The notes below the pieces were generated by a model. The model saw nothing but the letters and a program-made list of their open reading frames with translations. It did not search any database and was not told where the DNA came from. A program made the position numbers and the translations under genes. This document shows, one piece after another, positions 24,271 through 36,165 of a stretch of DNA of 64,000 nt (within the stretch, counting starts at the first letter, position 1; each line of letters opens with the position of its first letter). Source of the DNA: Anisus vortex. Its lineage: Eukaryota > Mollusca > Gastropoda > Planorbidae. The stretch lies in the NCBI GenBank assembly GCA_949126835.1, contig OX421503.1:4581457-4645456 (forward strand). Direction: 5' to 3'.

Positions 24271-25106
24271 GTATAGACTATTGTGGGCAAAGTTTAACAG
24301 AAATACCATATATGCATTCAATGCCGGGCAATACTTAAGCCCAAAGAAGTCGTGAAATATTGCGTTGGCCACACAATCTCCATGAAAGCCGATTTCATAG
24401 CGAATCATGGAAATTAGGTTCTCCAAAGCTATAGGCCACAAAATTACAAATATTCTTTTTTTGTCTTTTCCTCATAAAAAAAAACAAACTTTAGACACCA
24501 GAAACAGTTAAACAATATTCCAGTGTATGAAAAAAAAATTGCCTTTTAAATGAAAACGAAAAGAAGTCATTAAAATAAGGTTGTAAGTTAAATTAAAAAA
24601 ACAATATCAAAAGCTAAGTCATTATTTCGTCCAGACTCACCCTGAATTAAAAATCAAAGATAACTTAATGCTGTAAAATAGTATGTCTCTCTTTGATTAG
24701 CGTCCCCTTTTTAAGAATAATAATTATTTAAAATAACGCCAGGAATTTTTTTATAATTTTCATAGATAATTTTAGATTGCGTCTTTTGGGGATAAAAGGC
24801 TGGGTCAGACTGACCTGTTTCCACCCCCTCAATTTATCATTCTGCAAGAAATTTTTTTAGAGATTTCATTTTTTTTGTTTTTTAATAAACAAGTAGTTTT
24901 TCTTCCTTGGAATCAATGAACAGATTGTTCATTTGGGAATCATCGTTTTGAAGGATGCGTATTGGTTTTTAATAAGTTGCCAAACTAAATGTAAAAAAAT
25001 ATTATTATTCAAGTTTAATTTAGATTGAATAAAGTCAGTTGTCGGAATCTAAAAGTGCAAAAATTATTTAGGATAATAGTAGTAGAAGTATTACAGTTTG
25101 ACAAAT
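24271..25106. other. A+T-rich stretch, nothing recognised
   Basis: Homopolymer runs and short frames only. Confidence 0.5.
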
Positions 25107-25352
25107 TGCATCCCAATGGCCTGTGAAGCAGTGTTTACAAGTTTCTGTAGCCATGGAATACTATGTGATTGCGTGACTGGCAAGATGCCAAGGCGACTTT
25201 TCTTTCCCTTAGCTAATGTCAGGTACTCATTATGGCATGCAATGGTAGGCTTAGGAACACCATTTAGACAAGTCTCAGCATACACCAGCATTCGAACCCA
25301 AGACAATAGGTACGCGAACCGAACGTGCTGTCGCTCGACCACGTTGTCACCT
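25107..25352 (-). repeat. SINE-A copy
   Basis: GGCCTGTGAAGCAGTGTTTAC at the left, then the body, the B-box complement GCATTCGAACCC and the head GTGCTGTCGCTCGACCAC at the right. It is about as long as the full-length copies. 25360-25960 holds a poly(C) at about 25770-25784 and nothing else recognised. Confidence 0.85.
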
Positions 25353-25959
25353 AATACGTAAGGGTTGAAAGTTGAAGCGAAATATGCTCTATTTCGGCCT
25401 TACCTATTATGTTTAGACCGCTTGGTTTAACTGCACTTTTAAAATCGAGTGTTAAGATTATGATTTGACAAACAGCAAGGCCTGCTTCCTCGTGGAACAT
25501 AGGCCCTCCACAACAGCTTTTACAGCGCACTCTATTCTGGGCAGCCTTGTTTTAGTTCACCTCATGAAAGGTTTGCAGCAAGGGCCCATACATTTATCAG
25601 TACTCACTAAGGTGGAATTACGTGTGATTGGATTGCGGGTACTTCTACGTACGGATGAGTCAGTGTCGCAGTAACGATATGTGTGTGCGGGCGGAGGGCG
25701 TTTAGCGCCAGTTTGGCGCCTAGTATCGTATAAAGTAATAAGGATGGTCTCAAAATAGTGTTTCCCCGCCCCCCCCCCCCCCCAGTCGCCATATTCGATA
25801 TATCAGGTTCTATCTCATTTCGATACATCGTCAACACGTAGAGTATACACTCATATATTTAGAGAGTAGATTCCCTTTTATGTACCTGAATTAATATGAT
25901 ATATAAACATATCCCACATTATAGGCGCCCTTTAGTCTTTAGAGCCATTTGGGCGCAAC

Positions 25960-26045
25960 AGCCAATATGAATACGGATGAGAGTAGGACGCAATAATCTT
26001 TTTTTTATAGAAGGAGCGTCTGTAATGTATCAGATAAGATAAGCA
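25960..26045 (+). repeat. LINE-B terminal tail
   Basis: ATACGGATGAGAGTAGGACG, CAATAATCTTTTTTTTATAG and AAGGAGCGTCTGTAATGTAT, then AGATAAGATAAG. Confidence 0.75.
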
Positions 26046-26257
26046 TACAATCCTTTTCCAGTGCTCTTGTCATTTCAGTGCCCTTCTCATTGCACAGCCC
26101 AGTATCATTTACACACAATTATCCTCTCACAATATAAAATATCAATTAAAAGTGCATTAATAAACTCTTATATAATGTTCAGTCGTTTCTTCAAAGTGTG
26201 AAAATATAAAATTACTTTATAAATGTTACAACTATAAATCATCAAGTATTGTGAAGC

Positions 26258-26432
26258 CGGCTGGTCCAGCGGCTAGTTCACCGGACTGTCAACCAAAAAC
26301 CATCTGACAGGTCGCAGGTTCTAGCCCTCCCTGCAACCGGCTGATCCCTGTCGTCCTGCAGGAGTTTCGGGCATAGTGGACGTAATAATCTTCTATCTAG
26401 AAGGAACTTCTGTAAACTTATAAGATTTCTTT
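26258..26432 (+). repeat. SINE-B copy with LINE-B-like tail
   Basis: Head GCCGGCTGGTCCAGCGGC and B-box-like GCAGGTTCTAGCCC, body ACCGGCTGATCCCTGTCG, tail GGACGTAATAATCTTC then TAGAAGGAACTTCTG. The tail is the LINE-B terminus with a few substitutions. Confidence 0.85.
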
Positions 26433-26604
26433 AATGTTTTTTTTTTAAATTATTGCCGGGCTTGGAAAAGTTTCGGAATGAACGAGAGCTCCTTCCAACA
26501 AGCCATAGGCTATATGCACTGAAATAGTCAGTAACTCTATTCTAACACATTAATATGCATTTAATAATCCATAACCAAAGATTGAAATAGATATTTATAT
26601 CATA

Positions 26605-27080
26605 CAAGCTATAATTCCCGGCGTTGCCCGGGGGGGAATAAAACAGGCCTGTATAAGTTGCAGATAAAAATTTAAAAAAAACTACAATGAACAGAAAGCT
26701 GTAGATCTAATAATTAAATTTTTAAATATTTCTTCCTGAAGACATTTAAGACAAAAAAAAATATACTTTTTTTAATCGGATTAAAAGTAAACAAGTCTTA
26801 TTATTTAACAAAAACCTAAATTGCCCGGTGCTGCCCGTGGATTTACAACCTTTTTTTTTAAAGTAATATTAATTGAAATAAAAAAAAGTTTTAGAAAAAG
26901 AAAGGGTAAAGACTAACTAAAGAATCGAACCCGGGTCGACCTCACGGCAGTCCGATACGCTATCAAATCTGCTAGCGAAGACACGTGTGCTAAGTCAAAT
27001 TGTAAGGTAAAATATAAAGCTATAGGTTCACGGGTCCTTAAATAAACCAATAAAATAATTTGATTGGTTAAACACACACA
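26605..27080 (-). repeat. SINE-C copy
   Basis: Starts with the terminal block ACAAGCTATAATTCCCGGCG and GGCCTGTATAAGTTGCAGAT. The tRNA-like head lies in reverse at about 26925-26995 (ATCGAACCCGGGTCGACC and CGGCAGTCCGATACGC). It matches 21010-21399 over most of its length. Confidence 0.78.
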
Positions 27081-27097
27081 CAGAGCTTTATATACAT

Positions 27098-27546
27098 ATA
27101 CAAGCTACATTGCCCTGCGTTGCCCGGGTGAAAAAAAAAAGGACTGTCTGGGGTGCAGGGTGCAGATAACAAATGTATAAACTAAACTTACTGAATACTT
27201 TTAGGAAAGTAAATAAATATTGTAATAGGGTAAAAAAAAATAGTCAAATATTTTTATTTAACAAAATCTATATTGCCTATAGATTTAAAATGTCTTTAGT
27301 TTTTAAAAGTTTGAAAAATTAATTGTCGAAAAAAAAAAAGTATAGTCTAACTGGAGAATCGAACCCTGGTCGCCCGTATAGCAGTCCACTACGTTTACCG
27401 CTGAGCTATCGAAGACACATATCCGATGTGAAAAATTATTAGACGGTATATTGGGCTAGGCCTAGATAGGTCAGTGACACACGTGTTTTTAAATTGACCA
27501 ATGGGGATCCTCGCGGGGCTTAACACTGTCTTTTTATATATATAGA
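27098..27546 (-). repeat. SINE-C copy, long head
   Basis: Terminal block CAAGCTACATTGCCCTGCG, then the A+T-rich tail, then a reverse tRNA-like head at about 27355-27420 (GAATCGAACCCTGG, CGCTGAGCTATCG). A further 120 bp runs to TATATATATAGAT, possibly the true 5' end. Confidence 0.75.
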
Positions 27547-27877
27547 TTATATTTTCCTAGAGCCATTTTCGACATATGAAATATGATCTAGATCAACGAA
27601 AGTGTCTTTTATTCTCTCTATAAAATAATGAAATACATAGAAAGTATTCCACAAATAGAGAAAGCTAGAGAAAAAAAAGACATATTCTAAGTAAACAAAT
27701 TGTAGAAACTTGGTCTAAGTAAACAAAAGATAAGTCAACAGATTTGACTACGAATGTCTGTATTAAAAAGTCGGTGTAAAGAAGTCTAAATGATCAAAGA
27801 AAGTGTGTAAATAGTAGAGTAGGAAGATTAATTCTTTTCAAGTTACAAAATTGTTGGGTTGGGGGAGGGGGGGGGGG

Positions 27878-28122
27878 GGCTCGCTAGCCGAGCGAAATGA
27901 AGGCCATTGGGTTCAAATCCTGGTGAAGTCTACGATTAGCGTCTGGATCTGGAGGGTGTTCATGAGTCTTATAAGTACCTGGCATTTGTAGGGGTGAAAG
28001 TAAAGGGAGCTGGGATTTGTGCTATTAACACGACCCCCGCGTACGCCGTTGCCACAGAAACTGGTGAATGCTGCCTCACCTGTTCCATATATCAATTTGG
28101 TCTGACGCGATACTTTTACTTT
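27878..28122 (+). repeat. SINE-A copy behind a poly(G) run
   Basis: Head GCTCGCTAGCCGAGCG, B-box GGTTCAAATCC and a typical body ending in CTCACCTGTTCC and TACTTTTACTTTA. A G run lies directly before it (27860-27878). Confidence 0.85.
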
Positions 28123-28536
28123 AACGAAATCGTACGTACTAGCAAAATTGCTGAAAAAAGGTGGATATAATGAACATTTTTATTTTGTTTTGATTTAGTG
28201 AACTATTAATACACTTTTAGTACCAAAATAAATACATTAAAATATAACGGAGTTTATCTGAAATTTTTAATGGAATATTATAAAACGGATGGCATTTCAA
28301 AAGTTCCCTTTGTCTTTTCATAGCTTGGAATTGAACGTATTCTATACATGTAATGCTACTTTGACAAAGTATCAACAGATCGATACAGTTATGGAATATT
28401 TGGCCTGCACGGCAAAGTCCCGGATGAAGTGATTTCAACTATGCCTAAAGCCTCTATGAAAGACCAACTAAGCCACAGTTAAATAAATAAAAAAAAATGA
28501 AAATAGAAACATATTCATATGTCAGTGCTGATTGAA

Positions 28537-28715
28537 TGGAAGCGAAAAAAAGAGAGAGAAAGAAGATAAAATAGAGAATGAGAGCGAGAATAATAGAGTG
28601 AGAGATAAAAATATATAAATAGTCTAATCAGAGAGGAAGAAATGAAAAACAGAGAGAGAGATAATGAGAAAGGAGAGAGCGAAAAAAGAGAGAAAGAGTG
28701 AGAGAGAAAGATGGA
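28537..28715. repeat. GA-rich purine tract
   Basis: Imperfect (GA)n. The reverse frames of Ser, Leu and Phe are artefacts. Confidence 0.85.
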
Positions 28716-28879
28716 ATGAGTGACAAGATTCAAGTAATATGATATGTGTAGTTAGTTGTACATTTATATTTTGACTTATTGTATATTATTGTATAACCGT
28801 GGAAGTATAACTTGAAGTTACGTCACGGCATGGAGGCGAAAACTGGAAGAATTATATTTTGTGATATTGAAATTCAATA

Positions 28880-29118
28880 AAAGTACCCGTCAGACCGAAT
28901 TGATCTCTTTGTTCGATGAAGCAGCGTTCACCAGTTTCTGTGGCCACGGCATACTAGGTGATTGTGTGGTCAGCACAATGCACAGCCGCCTTTACTTAAC
29001 CCCAACTAAGGTCAGGTACCCATCAGAGCTGGGTAGACTCAAGGACACCCTCCAGACCCGGGAAAAAATCCTAGGCTGCACCAGGATTCGAACCCGGGAC
29101 CTTCGGCTCGCCATGCCC
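28880..29118 (-). repeat. SINE-A, well preserved
   Basis: Body close to the consensus (GAAGCAGCGTTCACCAGTTT, then CATCAGAGCTGGGTAGACTC) with B-box complement GGATTCGAACCCGGG. The first bases of the head are missing. Confidence 0.9.
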
Positions 29119-29967
29119 CATATTCAATAATTGTATCTATAATCATAGATTATAAACGTCACTAGTCCAAAAAAATATGTATAACAATGTGTAAATTGGA
29201 TAAGTATAGAAAATATATGTTTAGTGAATATTGAAAAGAAAAATATATTTAAACGAAAAAAACCTGATGACGAAAAACACAATAACGTTTAGAAAACTCT
29301 AATATAATCTTTAATTCATACCATTTGTTTGATATTACACACAAACGTCCAATCATATTGGAATCAAATGTTGAATTACACAAGATCACTTTGTTGATTG
29401 GCTAAATTTAATTTATTTAATTAGTCAAAATAATATAATTTTGTGATTGGAAACGGGATCCGTGTCAAGGACGCAACATGCGCACCAGAATAAAATAAAT
29501 TTTAAAAAAACGTCTGCGCATGTTTCTGCATATTTATCAAGAAAATTTTCTCGCAATATTAGAATGATTTTATTTCAATTCCTTTAAAAAAAAAGTTTGT
29601 CACATCATTCCGCGTACATTTCTTCCTCCCCACAGACCCTCGGTGGCTCTCGCCTGTGTAATGAAATCTCGGACTAGCAGCTGGGGGTCTTTCCCCCACG
29701 TGTGAGCCAACCGGTGTACTCTCAATGAGAGCATCCGGACATCGTGTTACCGGTTGACAGTGCAAGAATACGAGCAATGCTTTAATGTTAATGATCCAGG
29801 AGAATTTCCCTTATTGAAAGAAGCTCGGTATTGCATGAGGCTGCATACGTCGTACTCATTGGCATGCCGCGTGAAGGCGAGCCTCAAACATGATCTTGTT
29901 GTACCCCCTCCCCCATTTCTCCAACCAGCCCCCTGAACGTGTTCGGCTGGTATACTAAATGTCCTGA
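29119..29967. other. No gene recognised
   Basis: A+T-rich to 29590. Beyond that, 29620-29775 is G+C-richer and shares ACAGTGCAAGAATAC with the region near 6945, so it is perhaps an unidentified low-copy repeat. Confidence 0.45.
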
Positions 29968-30178
29968 CCTTGTGAAGGCTAGGATTGGTTACGATTTTTT
30001 GGAAGGTGTCCCTGAGTCTACCCAGCTCTGATGGATACCTGAAATTAGTGTAAAGTATAGTCGGGTGGGCAATGTGTTTGCAACACAATCTCCTAGTAAG
30101 CCGTGGCCACAGAAACTGGTAAACACTGCTTCATTGGCCCTATGGATCAAATTGGTCCAATGTGATTACTTTACTTAC
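29968..30178 (+). repeat. SINE-A, 5'-truncated
   Basis: Starts at TGTGAAGGCTAGGATT, just after the lost B-box, and continues through GTGTCCCTGAGTCTACCC to the TTTACTTAC tail. Confidence 0.85.
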
Positions 30179-30387
30179 TACCTAAACGTAGATATATCCG
30201 GCTCGTGCCTTTTATAAAGATACATTTATAATCGGTATAGAAGGTTCGAGAAAGTGCTAAATTTGCCCGTAGAATAGTGCAGACGATACGAGAGCGACAA
30301 TGCTAGAATACTGGTCAGTGCTAGAAATTGTCGGCGGATGTCATGCTGCTTGAACTTGAAAAGAAAATTGCGCGAAAGTTGTATTAA

Positions 30388-30460
30388 CCCTTCCCGTACC
30401 GACCTACTTCTATCTATGCTGCCTTCAGTTCCGCTATATACGCGCCCGGCACTGTAAGGG
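30388..30460 (+). mobile_element. 73-bp piggyBac-like mini-MITE, copy 3
   Basis: CCCTTCCCGTACCG to GCACTGTAAGGG, exactly 73 bp, with TTAA on both sides (30384-30387 and 30461-30464). Confidence 0.9.
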
Positions 30461-30464
30461 TTAA

Positions 30465-31139
30465 GTAATGAACAAATAATGGTAGGGGACAAAGTCAACG
30501 AAAATTTCACCTTCGTTCATTTTTCATCACTTTGAGAATGATGTCATGTTTCTGAAGAGACAGGAAGCGAACACACCATGCTTACAAAACGTTGCGCAGA
30601 CAAAAGGAAGCGCGCTCAGCCTGGCGTTCATTAATCATTAATTGATATTGCAGCGATTAATTATTTCCTTAAACCATGCAAAGCGGAATTGAGGAAAAAT
30701 ACAAATCGCTAAATATTGCATGCATCAATTTACATCAATTCAGGAGAATTAAGAAATCTCTCCTGGAGTGAATGTGTTCGTATGTTTGTTTAATGAAGAC
30801 ATTTCTCTATTGCGCATGCCCGACTGCTGTGCGGTTAAAGGTCACGAACTTATGAAAGTCATGATGACCAGTTTGTCAAAACAAAAACAAAAAAGAAAGT
30901 TAGCATTTTAGTTTCGGGTGTTATTATTCAAAATGATTTCATGTCTATTTAAGTGTTTGTCTGGTTTGTTGCACTGTGTTACAAGAAAATATGTAATAAA
31001 CAAGCACAATTCCCATGTGTGCTGACAAACCTCATTGCACTAAACATTATTTGCAATAAAGGAACTTTCCAATAGTAAGCTATTCAATATTCAAATCCTT
31101 AGGTAGAATATAACAATCCGCTTTTTTATAATTACAGAT
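30465..31139. other. Nothing recognised
   Basis: No frame with a motif and no recognised repeat. Confidence 0.5.
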
Positions 31140-31700
31140 TTATATTCTTCTTCTTCTATCCAATAACCCGAGTGAGGGTCGCACCATTGTGTGACAGTTG
31201 GATGATTTTACGCCATTCGTCTCGGTCCTGCGCCGCCCTCTGGAAGTATGCAAGAGACAAGCCGGTCCACTCCTTGATGTCATCATCCCATCGTCTCTTC
31301 TGCCTGCCTCTCTTTCTTCCACCCCGCACTGTACCCTACAGGATGGTTTTCGCCAGGTCTTTGGATCCTGCCTCATGCCCGTACCTTCTGAGTTTTCTGG
31401 ATTTAATGGCGCTGAGTAGATCCTCGTGATAACCGAGGACATTGGTGATTCGCTCACGAATAGCCTCATTTGTAGCTCGATCTTTGGAAGAGATGTTTAA
31501 AAGTTTACGTAGGCATCTCATTTCCAGGGCTCTGATTCTTTACTGGAGATCTGCTGTAAGTGTCCCTGTTTCACACATAAAATACATAAAAACTACCATC
31601 GCCAGGAAGCGCGTCAGTTGAATCCTCGAGTAAAGTGAGGTTGTCTTGCTTCGCCAGATGTTTTTAGCTTGCAAAGTGCAGCAGTTGTCTGGGCTATTCT
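31140..31700 (-). pseudogene. LINE-C, C-terminal RT-protein pseudogene
   Basis: In reverse it reads RCLRKLLNISSKDRATNEAI, RERITNVLGYHEDLL, RKLRRYGHEAGSKDLAKTIL and then an Arg-rich and EWTGL-like end. This is the familiar terminal region of animal non-LTR retrotransposon polyproteins. Frameshifts are evident. The RT core is absent and the 3' end is a TTC repeat (GAA in sense). Confidence 0.82.
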
Positions 31701-31769
31701 TGCAAGATGTATATTACATAAATAATAAAACTAATCAATAAAATCTAAGTTTTTTTTATACTCCGTATC

Positions 31770-32228
31770 TTATATTTTGATAGATTAAAATAAATATAAG
31801 TGATATCATACCTTATGAATTTCCACACTAAAATTTTGCGCATCCTTTTTTTTTCTAGCTTTTTCCCGCAAAAAAACATACAAAGATGACTTGCTTTGTT
31901 TCGGCTATATTGTGTCGTTTTCATTCTATTTCGTAAAAACTAACATATCCGAAAAGTTTATTTACTGTCGTCTCTACTGTCGCCATGTTTGATGTAAAAT
32001 ATTTCGCTCGATTCGCAAATGGGTCGAATGAATTCGTGACTATTCCAAACGCTATGACGCAGAAAATTTGATAGAATGCATTGTTAGTTGCGACAAGTCT
32101 GCTGGCCAAGTTTCGGTTCGATTGGACGACGGGAAGTGGTCAAAAAATCGATGCAAAGAAGTTTTGCAAGCAGACAATCAGACAAACAGACAGACAGCGC
32201 AAAATAATAGAAAGGGAGTAAAATGGAC
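31770..32228 (-). repeat. Repeat R copy
   Basis: Matches 58836-59320 and 59815-60360 in reverse through blocks such as ATCCGAAAAGTTTATTTAC, AATTTTGCGCATCC and GCTGGCCAAGTTTCGGTTCG. No coding function is seen and the class is unknown. Confidence 0.8.
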
Positions 32229-32230
32229 TT

Positions 32231-32231
<1 letters not shown>

Positions 32232-32266
<35 letters not shown>

Positions 32267-32811
32267 TGTATAGCGCTGCCAACAAACATAATGTAAGCCC
32301 AGAGCACGTTTAACATACAACTAAGAATACGGATATTACCCAAGGCCAGGTGACAGAGCTAAATTGATGATTAAAAAAGACAAAACAAATAAATGTAGCA
32401 TAACTGACCCAACCCATAAATAAGACAGTAAGTTTCTAAAGCATGTTAAATTTTATCTAAGGTAAATATTGAAATAATGAGTCTTTAAGTTCTGTTTGAA
32501 AGTAACAGTAGAGCTTGTTCGCCTCAGTTGAATGGGAAGTTGATTCCACACCTTCGGACCGGATACTGAGAAGGCTCTAAGACCAACGGTCGTCAGAGAG
32601 AAACGGGGCTCTTCCAGAAGCGATGAGTTGGCAGAACGAAGTGTTCTTTGCGGGACATAAGGTGTGATTAGTGCCTTGAGATATGACGGAAACTTGTTGT
32701 TAAAATGCACTGGTGGCAAAGTAGCGCGCCACTTTATACTCAATTCTGGCTTTCACGGGGAGCCAGTGGAGCGAGCGTAGAAGGGCAGTTCCCGAGTCTC
32801 TTTTGTAATTT
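32232..32811 (-). pseudogene. LINE-A (L2/CR1-like) 3' end
   Basis: In reverse, a 96-residue frame (32453-32743) carries TLRSANSSLLEEPRF, VGLRAFSVSGPKVWNQLPIQ and VTFKQNLKTHYF, the C-terminal signature of CR1/L2-type reverse transcriptases. It ends in an (ATT)n array (32234-32268). The 5' truncation abuts half of a fold-back element. Confidence 0.88.
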
Positions 32812-32882
32812 AGAAGTCAGTCATAAAAGATTGACTTGTATAAGGGGCAAGGGTGTTAACTCTCATCAGCAATACGGCCCAT
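32812..32882 (+). mobile_element. Half of the 124-bp fold-back element
   Basis: The sequence from AAGTCAGTCATAAAAGATT to AATACGGCCCAT is one arm plus the loop of the element at 45769-45892, in reverse relative to its left arm. The other arm is missing where the LINE begins. Confidence 0.78.
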
Positions 32883-33037
32883 TTCCGAATGCTCATAAAA
32901 TCATTCACATAGAATATTGAACATAACTTTTAACTTACTTTTAAGTCATTTAAAATAAACACTTCAATAATGTGTGTTAGGAGTGGACACAAACAATCTC
33001 GTAGCTATTTGAGACTTCCCTTAACCCTTTTGAGAGA

Positions 33038-33066
33038 ATAAATGCATATAAATACTCTTTCTTCCC
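33038..33066 (+). repeat. LINE-B fragment cut by a SINE
   Basis: AAATGCATATAAATACTCTT then TCTTCCCGAG, the start of the LINE-B end block, broken off at the SINE-A junction. Confidence 0.55.
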
Positions 33067-33356
33067 GAGGGGCCGATGAAGCAGCGTTCACCAGTTTCTG
33101 TGGCCAATGCATACTACTAGGGGATAGTCTGGCCAGCTATATGCACCGCCGCCTTTAGTTTTAGCCAACTAAGTTAAAGTACCCATCGGAGCTGGGCGCA
33201 CTCAGAGACACCATCCAGACCCGGGGGAAAAATCCTAGCCTTCACAAGTACTCGAATCCATGACCTTCGGTACGCCAGTCGTGCGGCCACAGAAACTGAT
33301 GAACGCTACCTCACCGGCCATGTAATCAATTTGGCCCGAAAGGTACTTGACTTAAC
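33066..33356 (-). repeat. SINE-A inverted (head-to-tail-reversed) dimer
   Basis: 33066-33280 is a minus-strand copy up to its B-box complement and part of the head. At about 33280-33285 it switches to a plus-strand 3' end (GGCCACAGAAACTGATGAAC to TACTTGACTTAAC). Confidence 0.8.
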
Positions 33357-35469
33357 TACTAATAAATAAATGATTTTTACATGTCTAGTGTAATAATAAA
33401 TTGTAAGGATATCGCATTGCTCTCTAAATTACATTTTACCTGGTGGCTATAATGTGTTATAAATGTGATATTTACCAATAACATAAACTTATCGTTTCTT
33501 GCATTCTATAAGATATTGTGGCACAGAATGTGTTGCCTGTACTTGTTAAGAAAAGACTACCACAACATAACATTACCTAACAGGAAGTATTACTATATGA
33601 GACACACATGTGAATAAGCTTATCATCTATCTTATATGGATAAGCCAGATAGTTTTAAGAAAATGATAATACTTTAAAATTATATTAGTTCTTGCGTCAA
33701 TAGCATTTACACATTAAGAAAAGAAAAAAATATAAAAAAGACAGTTAGCTAACATACATAAGAAAACTAGCCCCAATTTGTCTTGTTTAAGTTTTTCTAT
33801 TTAAGAAAAAAATATTTAAAACATTATTTAACAAATTACATTTGATCTGCGGTTATAAAGAATTAATTAAAAACTGTACAATTTAAAAAAAACAAAACCA
33901 AAACAACAAAATTTGGCAGAATAAAAAAAAAAATATTAAGCTTTTCTTTCACAAACCTCATGCAATTTGAAAATGAAATAAAATGATTTTCTCATTGACG
34001 TAACCTAATTTACCAGAGTTAATTTCTCTTTCTTTCCCATTTCTTCATGTGCCAGTGATGGAATTGTGTTGATTTAATTTATTTAAGGCCAAACAAAAAA
34101 CTACATTTGTTTTTCATCGTTTTCATTCTTTAAAAAATATAAACAAATTATTTATTTATATTTTCTTTCTCTCGCAATAATGTGGTATTTTTTAAAATTT
34201 ATATTCTTTTTACCTCCCTTCGTTTCTGAAATCGGATGATTAATTATTTCGTTTTATTAGAACCGGGTTTTATTTGTGTTTTTTGTATTTAACTTTCAAC
34301 CGAAGCGTCAAAAGAGTTATAATTGTTTTTCTTCTTTATTTCTTTCTTTGTTATGTTTTTGTTTTTGTTTATAACCTGCACGCATTGCTCCACAGAATAA
34401 ATTTAGAACAAAATGCGCAATCACATTTTTTATGTTATTATGTTTGTTTTTTATGTTCCGACGCTATATTGTTAAGGACCTGCTTAGACTATATATTCAT
34501 GCTTATTTACAGTGTCTTTTTAATTTAAATCTATAATAATGAGCACCCGAAGCTAATGTTTCAGACGAAAGGTACAAAGGCTGATGTGTAATAAACTGAA
34601 ACAACGATGCGAAAACGATTGATTATCGTACAAATACATCATTGGTGAACATAAATATCCAGTAATAACGACTAGACTCGAAGTTAAAATAAAAAATTTA
34701 AAAATGTCTACCACTTACCAAAATTTCAATAATAATGCTATAATTCCACAAATCGAATCACACTAATACAAGAATAATATCCAGTGTGCATAGTTTTATC
34801 AGCAATAATATGAATAATTTAAAACGTTTGAGATATCTTGAGATAAACAATGGTTTTCACATTTACTATGAAATCAATCTTCCATAAAATATTTTTTTTT
34901 AAATCACTTTTACTTAAATTCTTTTTGTATTTGTCAAGGAAAACTGGTTTTTATTAAACAACTAAAACTGACTATTAAAAAAAAGTAAATAAACTTTTTG
35001 ATATAATTTATATATTACATCATTTTATATATTTATTTATAGCCTCACAGCAGGAACTACAATGAGATTTAATATATTATTATGTTAAATTATTTTTTTA
35101 TTTTCTTACCTATTTTATTTCTTTTTTATTTATACAGGCTGAAATAAACAATAACTCATTTTTTTTTACAAAATTTTACTTTTGTTTTTGAAATTAGATT
35201 CATTATTAACACGTCTGTCATTGATGATTATATGATACGTTCGCATGTAAGGACGCCGATTTCCCATACAACGTGTAAATATGTAATTTAACTTTCGTGG
35301 AAAAAACAAAGCCGTTAAAACTGAACAACACTTAAAATTCAATGCTATTATGGACATCCACTTTAGCTCACTACTACAATTGTGCAACCCGGTTGGAATA
35401 ATTAGCAGAAGTTGTAAACTAACAAACGCAACATAGTGCTTGAACCAAACTGTTGTATGCAGCACAAAA

Positions 35470-35501
<32 letters not shown>

Positions 35502-35814
35502 TTCTGTCTCTCTGTTTTACCCTTCTAATCCCCCCCCCCCCAAGTCTTTACCCCCTTTCGTCCCAGTGCGAGCACACAGTGGTTGACACCCCTCGCTTGC
35601 GTCTCGCAACTCGCTGGGCTACTGGAATCAGCCCGGCCACCTCCTCCATTCCACAAAACCGATTCCTTGACTTACAGCCACAAGCAGATCCTAGAATGTT
35701 AGGTTTTCTTTCTAGACAGTGCCCGACATTATCCAGAAAAGCCTTTTTTTTTAAATAACATTTAAAACAGTGACTTACTTATTTTTAATAATAAATATAT
35801 TTATAAGGCTATGT
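33357..35814. other. 2.4 kb A+T-rich, no feature recognised
   Basis: Frames are short and without motifs. A (CT)n run at 35469-35494 and a C run near 35530 are the only structured parts. It is the largest stretch free of recognised mobile elements. Confidence 0.55.
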
Positions 35815-36165
35815 GTGTGTGTTAGACCAATCAAATTGGACACGTTACCTTATTGCCTCATATTTTACATTTTGCAATTTGATTTAGCCCATGTGTCCTC
35901 GCTAGCTGATTGAATAAGGTATCAGACTGCCATGCGGTCGATTCTCCAGTTAATTTATACCATTGTTATTTTTATTAAAATTAATCATTAAAAAAAAGCT
36001 TTAAAATCCATGGCCAACACCGGGATATTTAGATTATTCTGATTGTTAAATAAAAAGACTTCAAATCTCTTCAGACAAAATAAATAAATTATTACATGTT
36101 TCTTATACATAGCTATTTTCTTCCCCCCCCCCCCCCCCCGGGCAAGGCCGGGGGATATAAATACA
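35815..36165 (+). repeat. SINE-C copy
   Basis: Head GTGTCCTCGCTAGCTGATTG, then GACTGCCATGCGGTCGATTC (damaged B-box), the A+T-rich tail, and the terminus CCCGGGCAAGGCCGGGGGAT after a C run of about 15. Confidence 0.72.
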
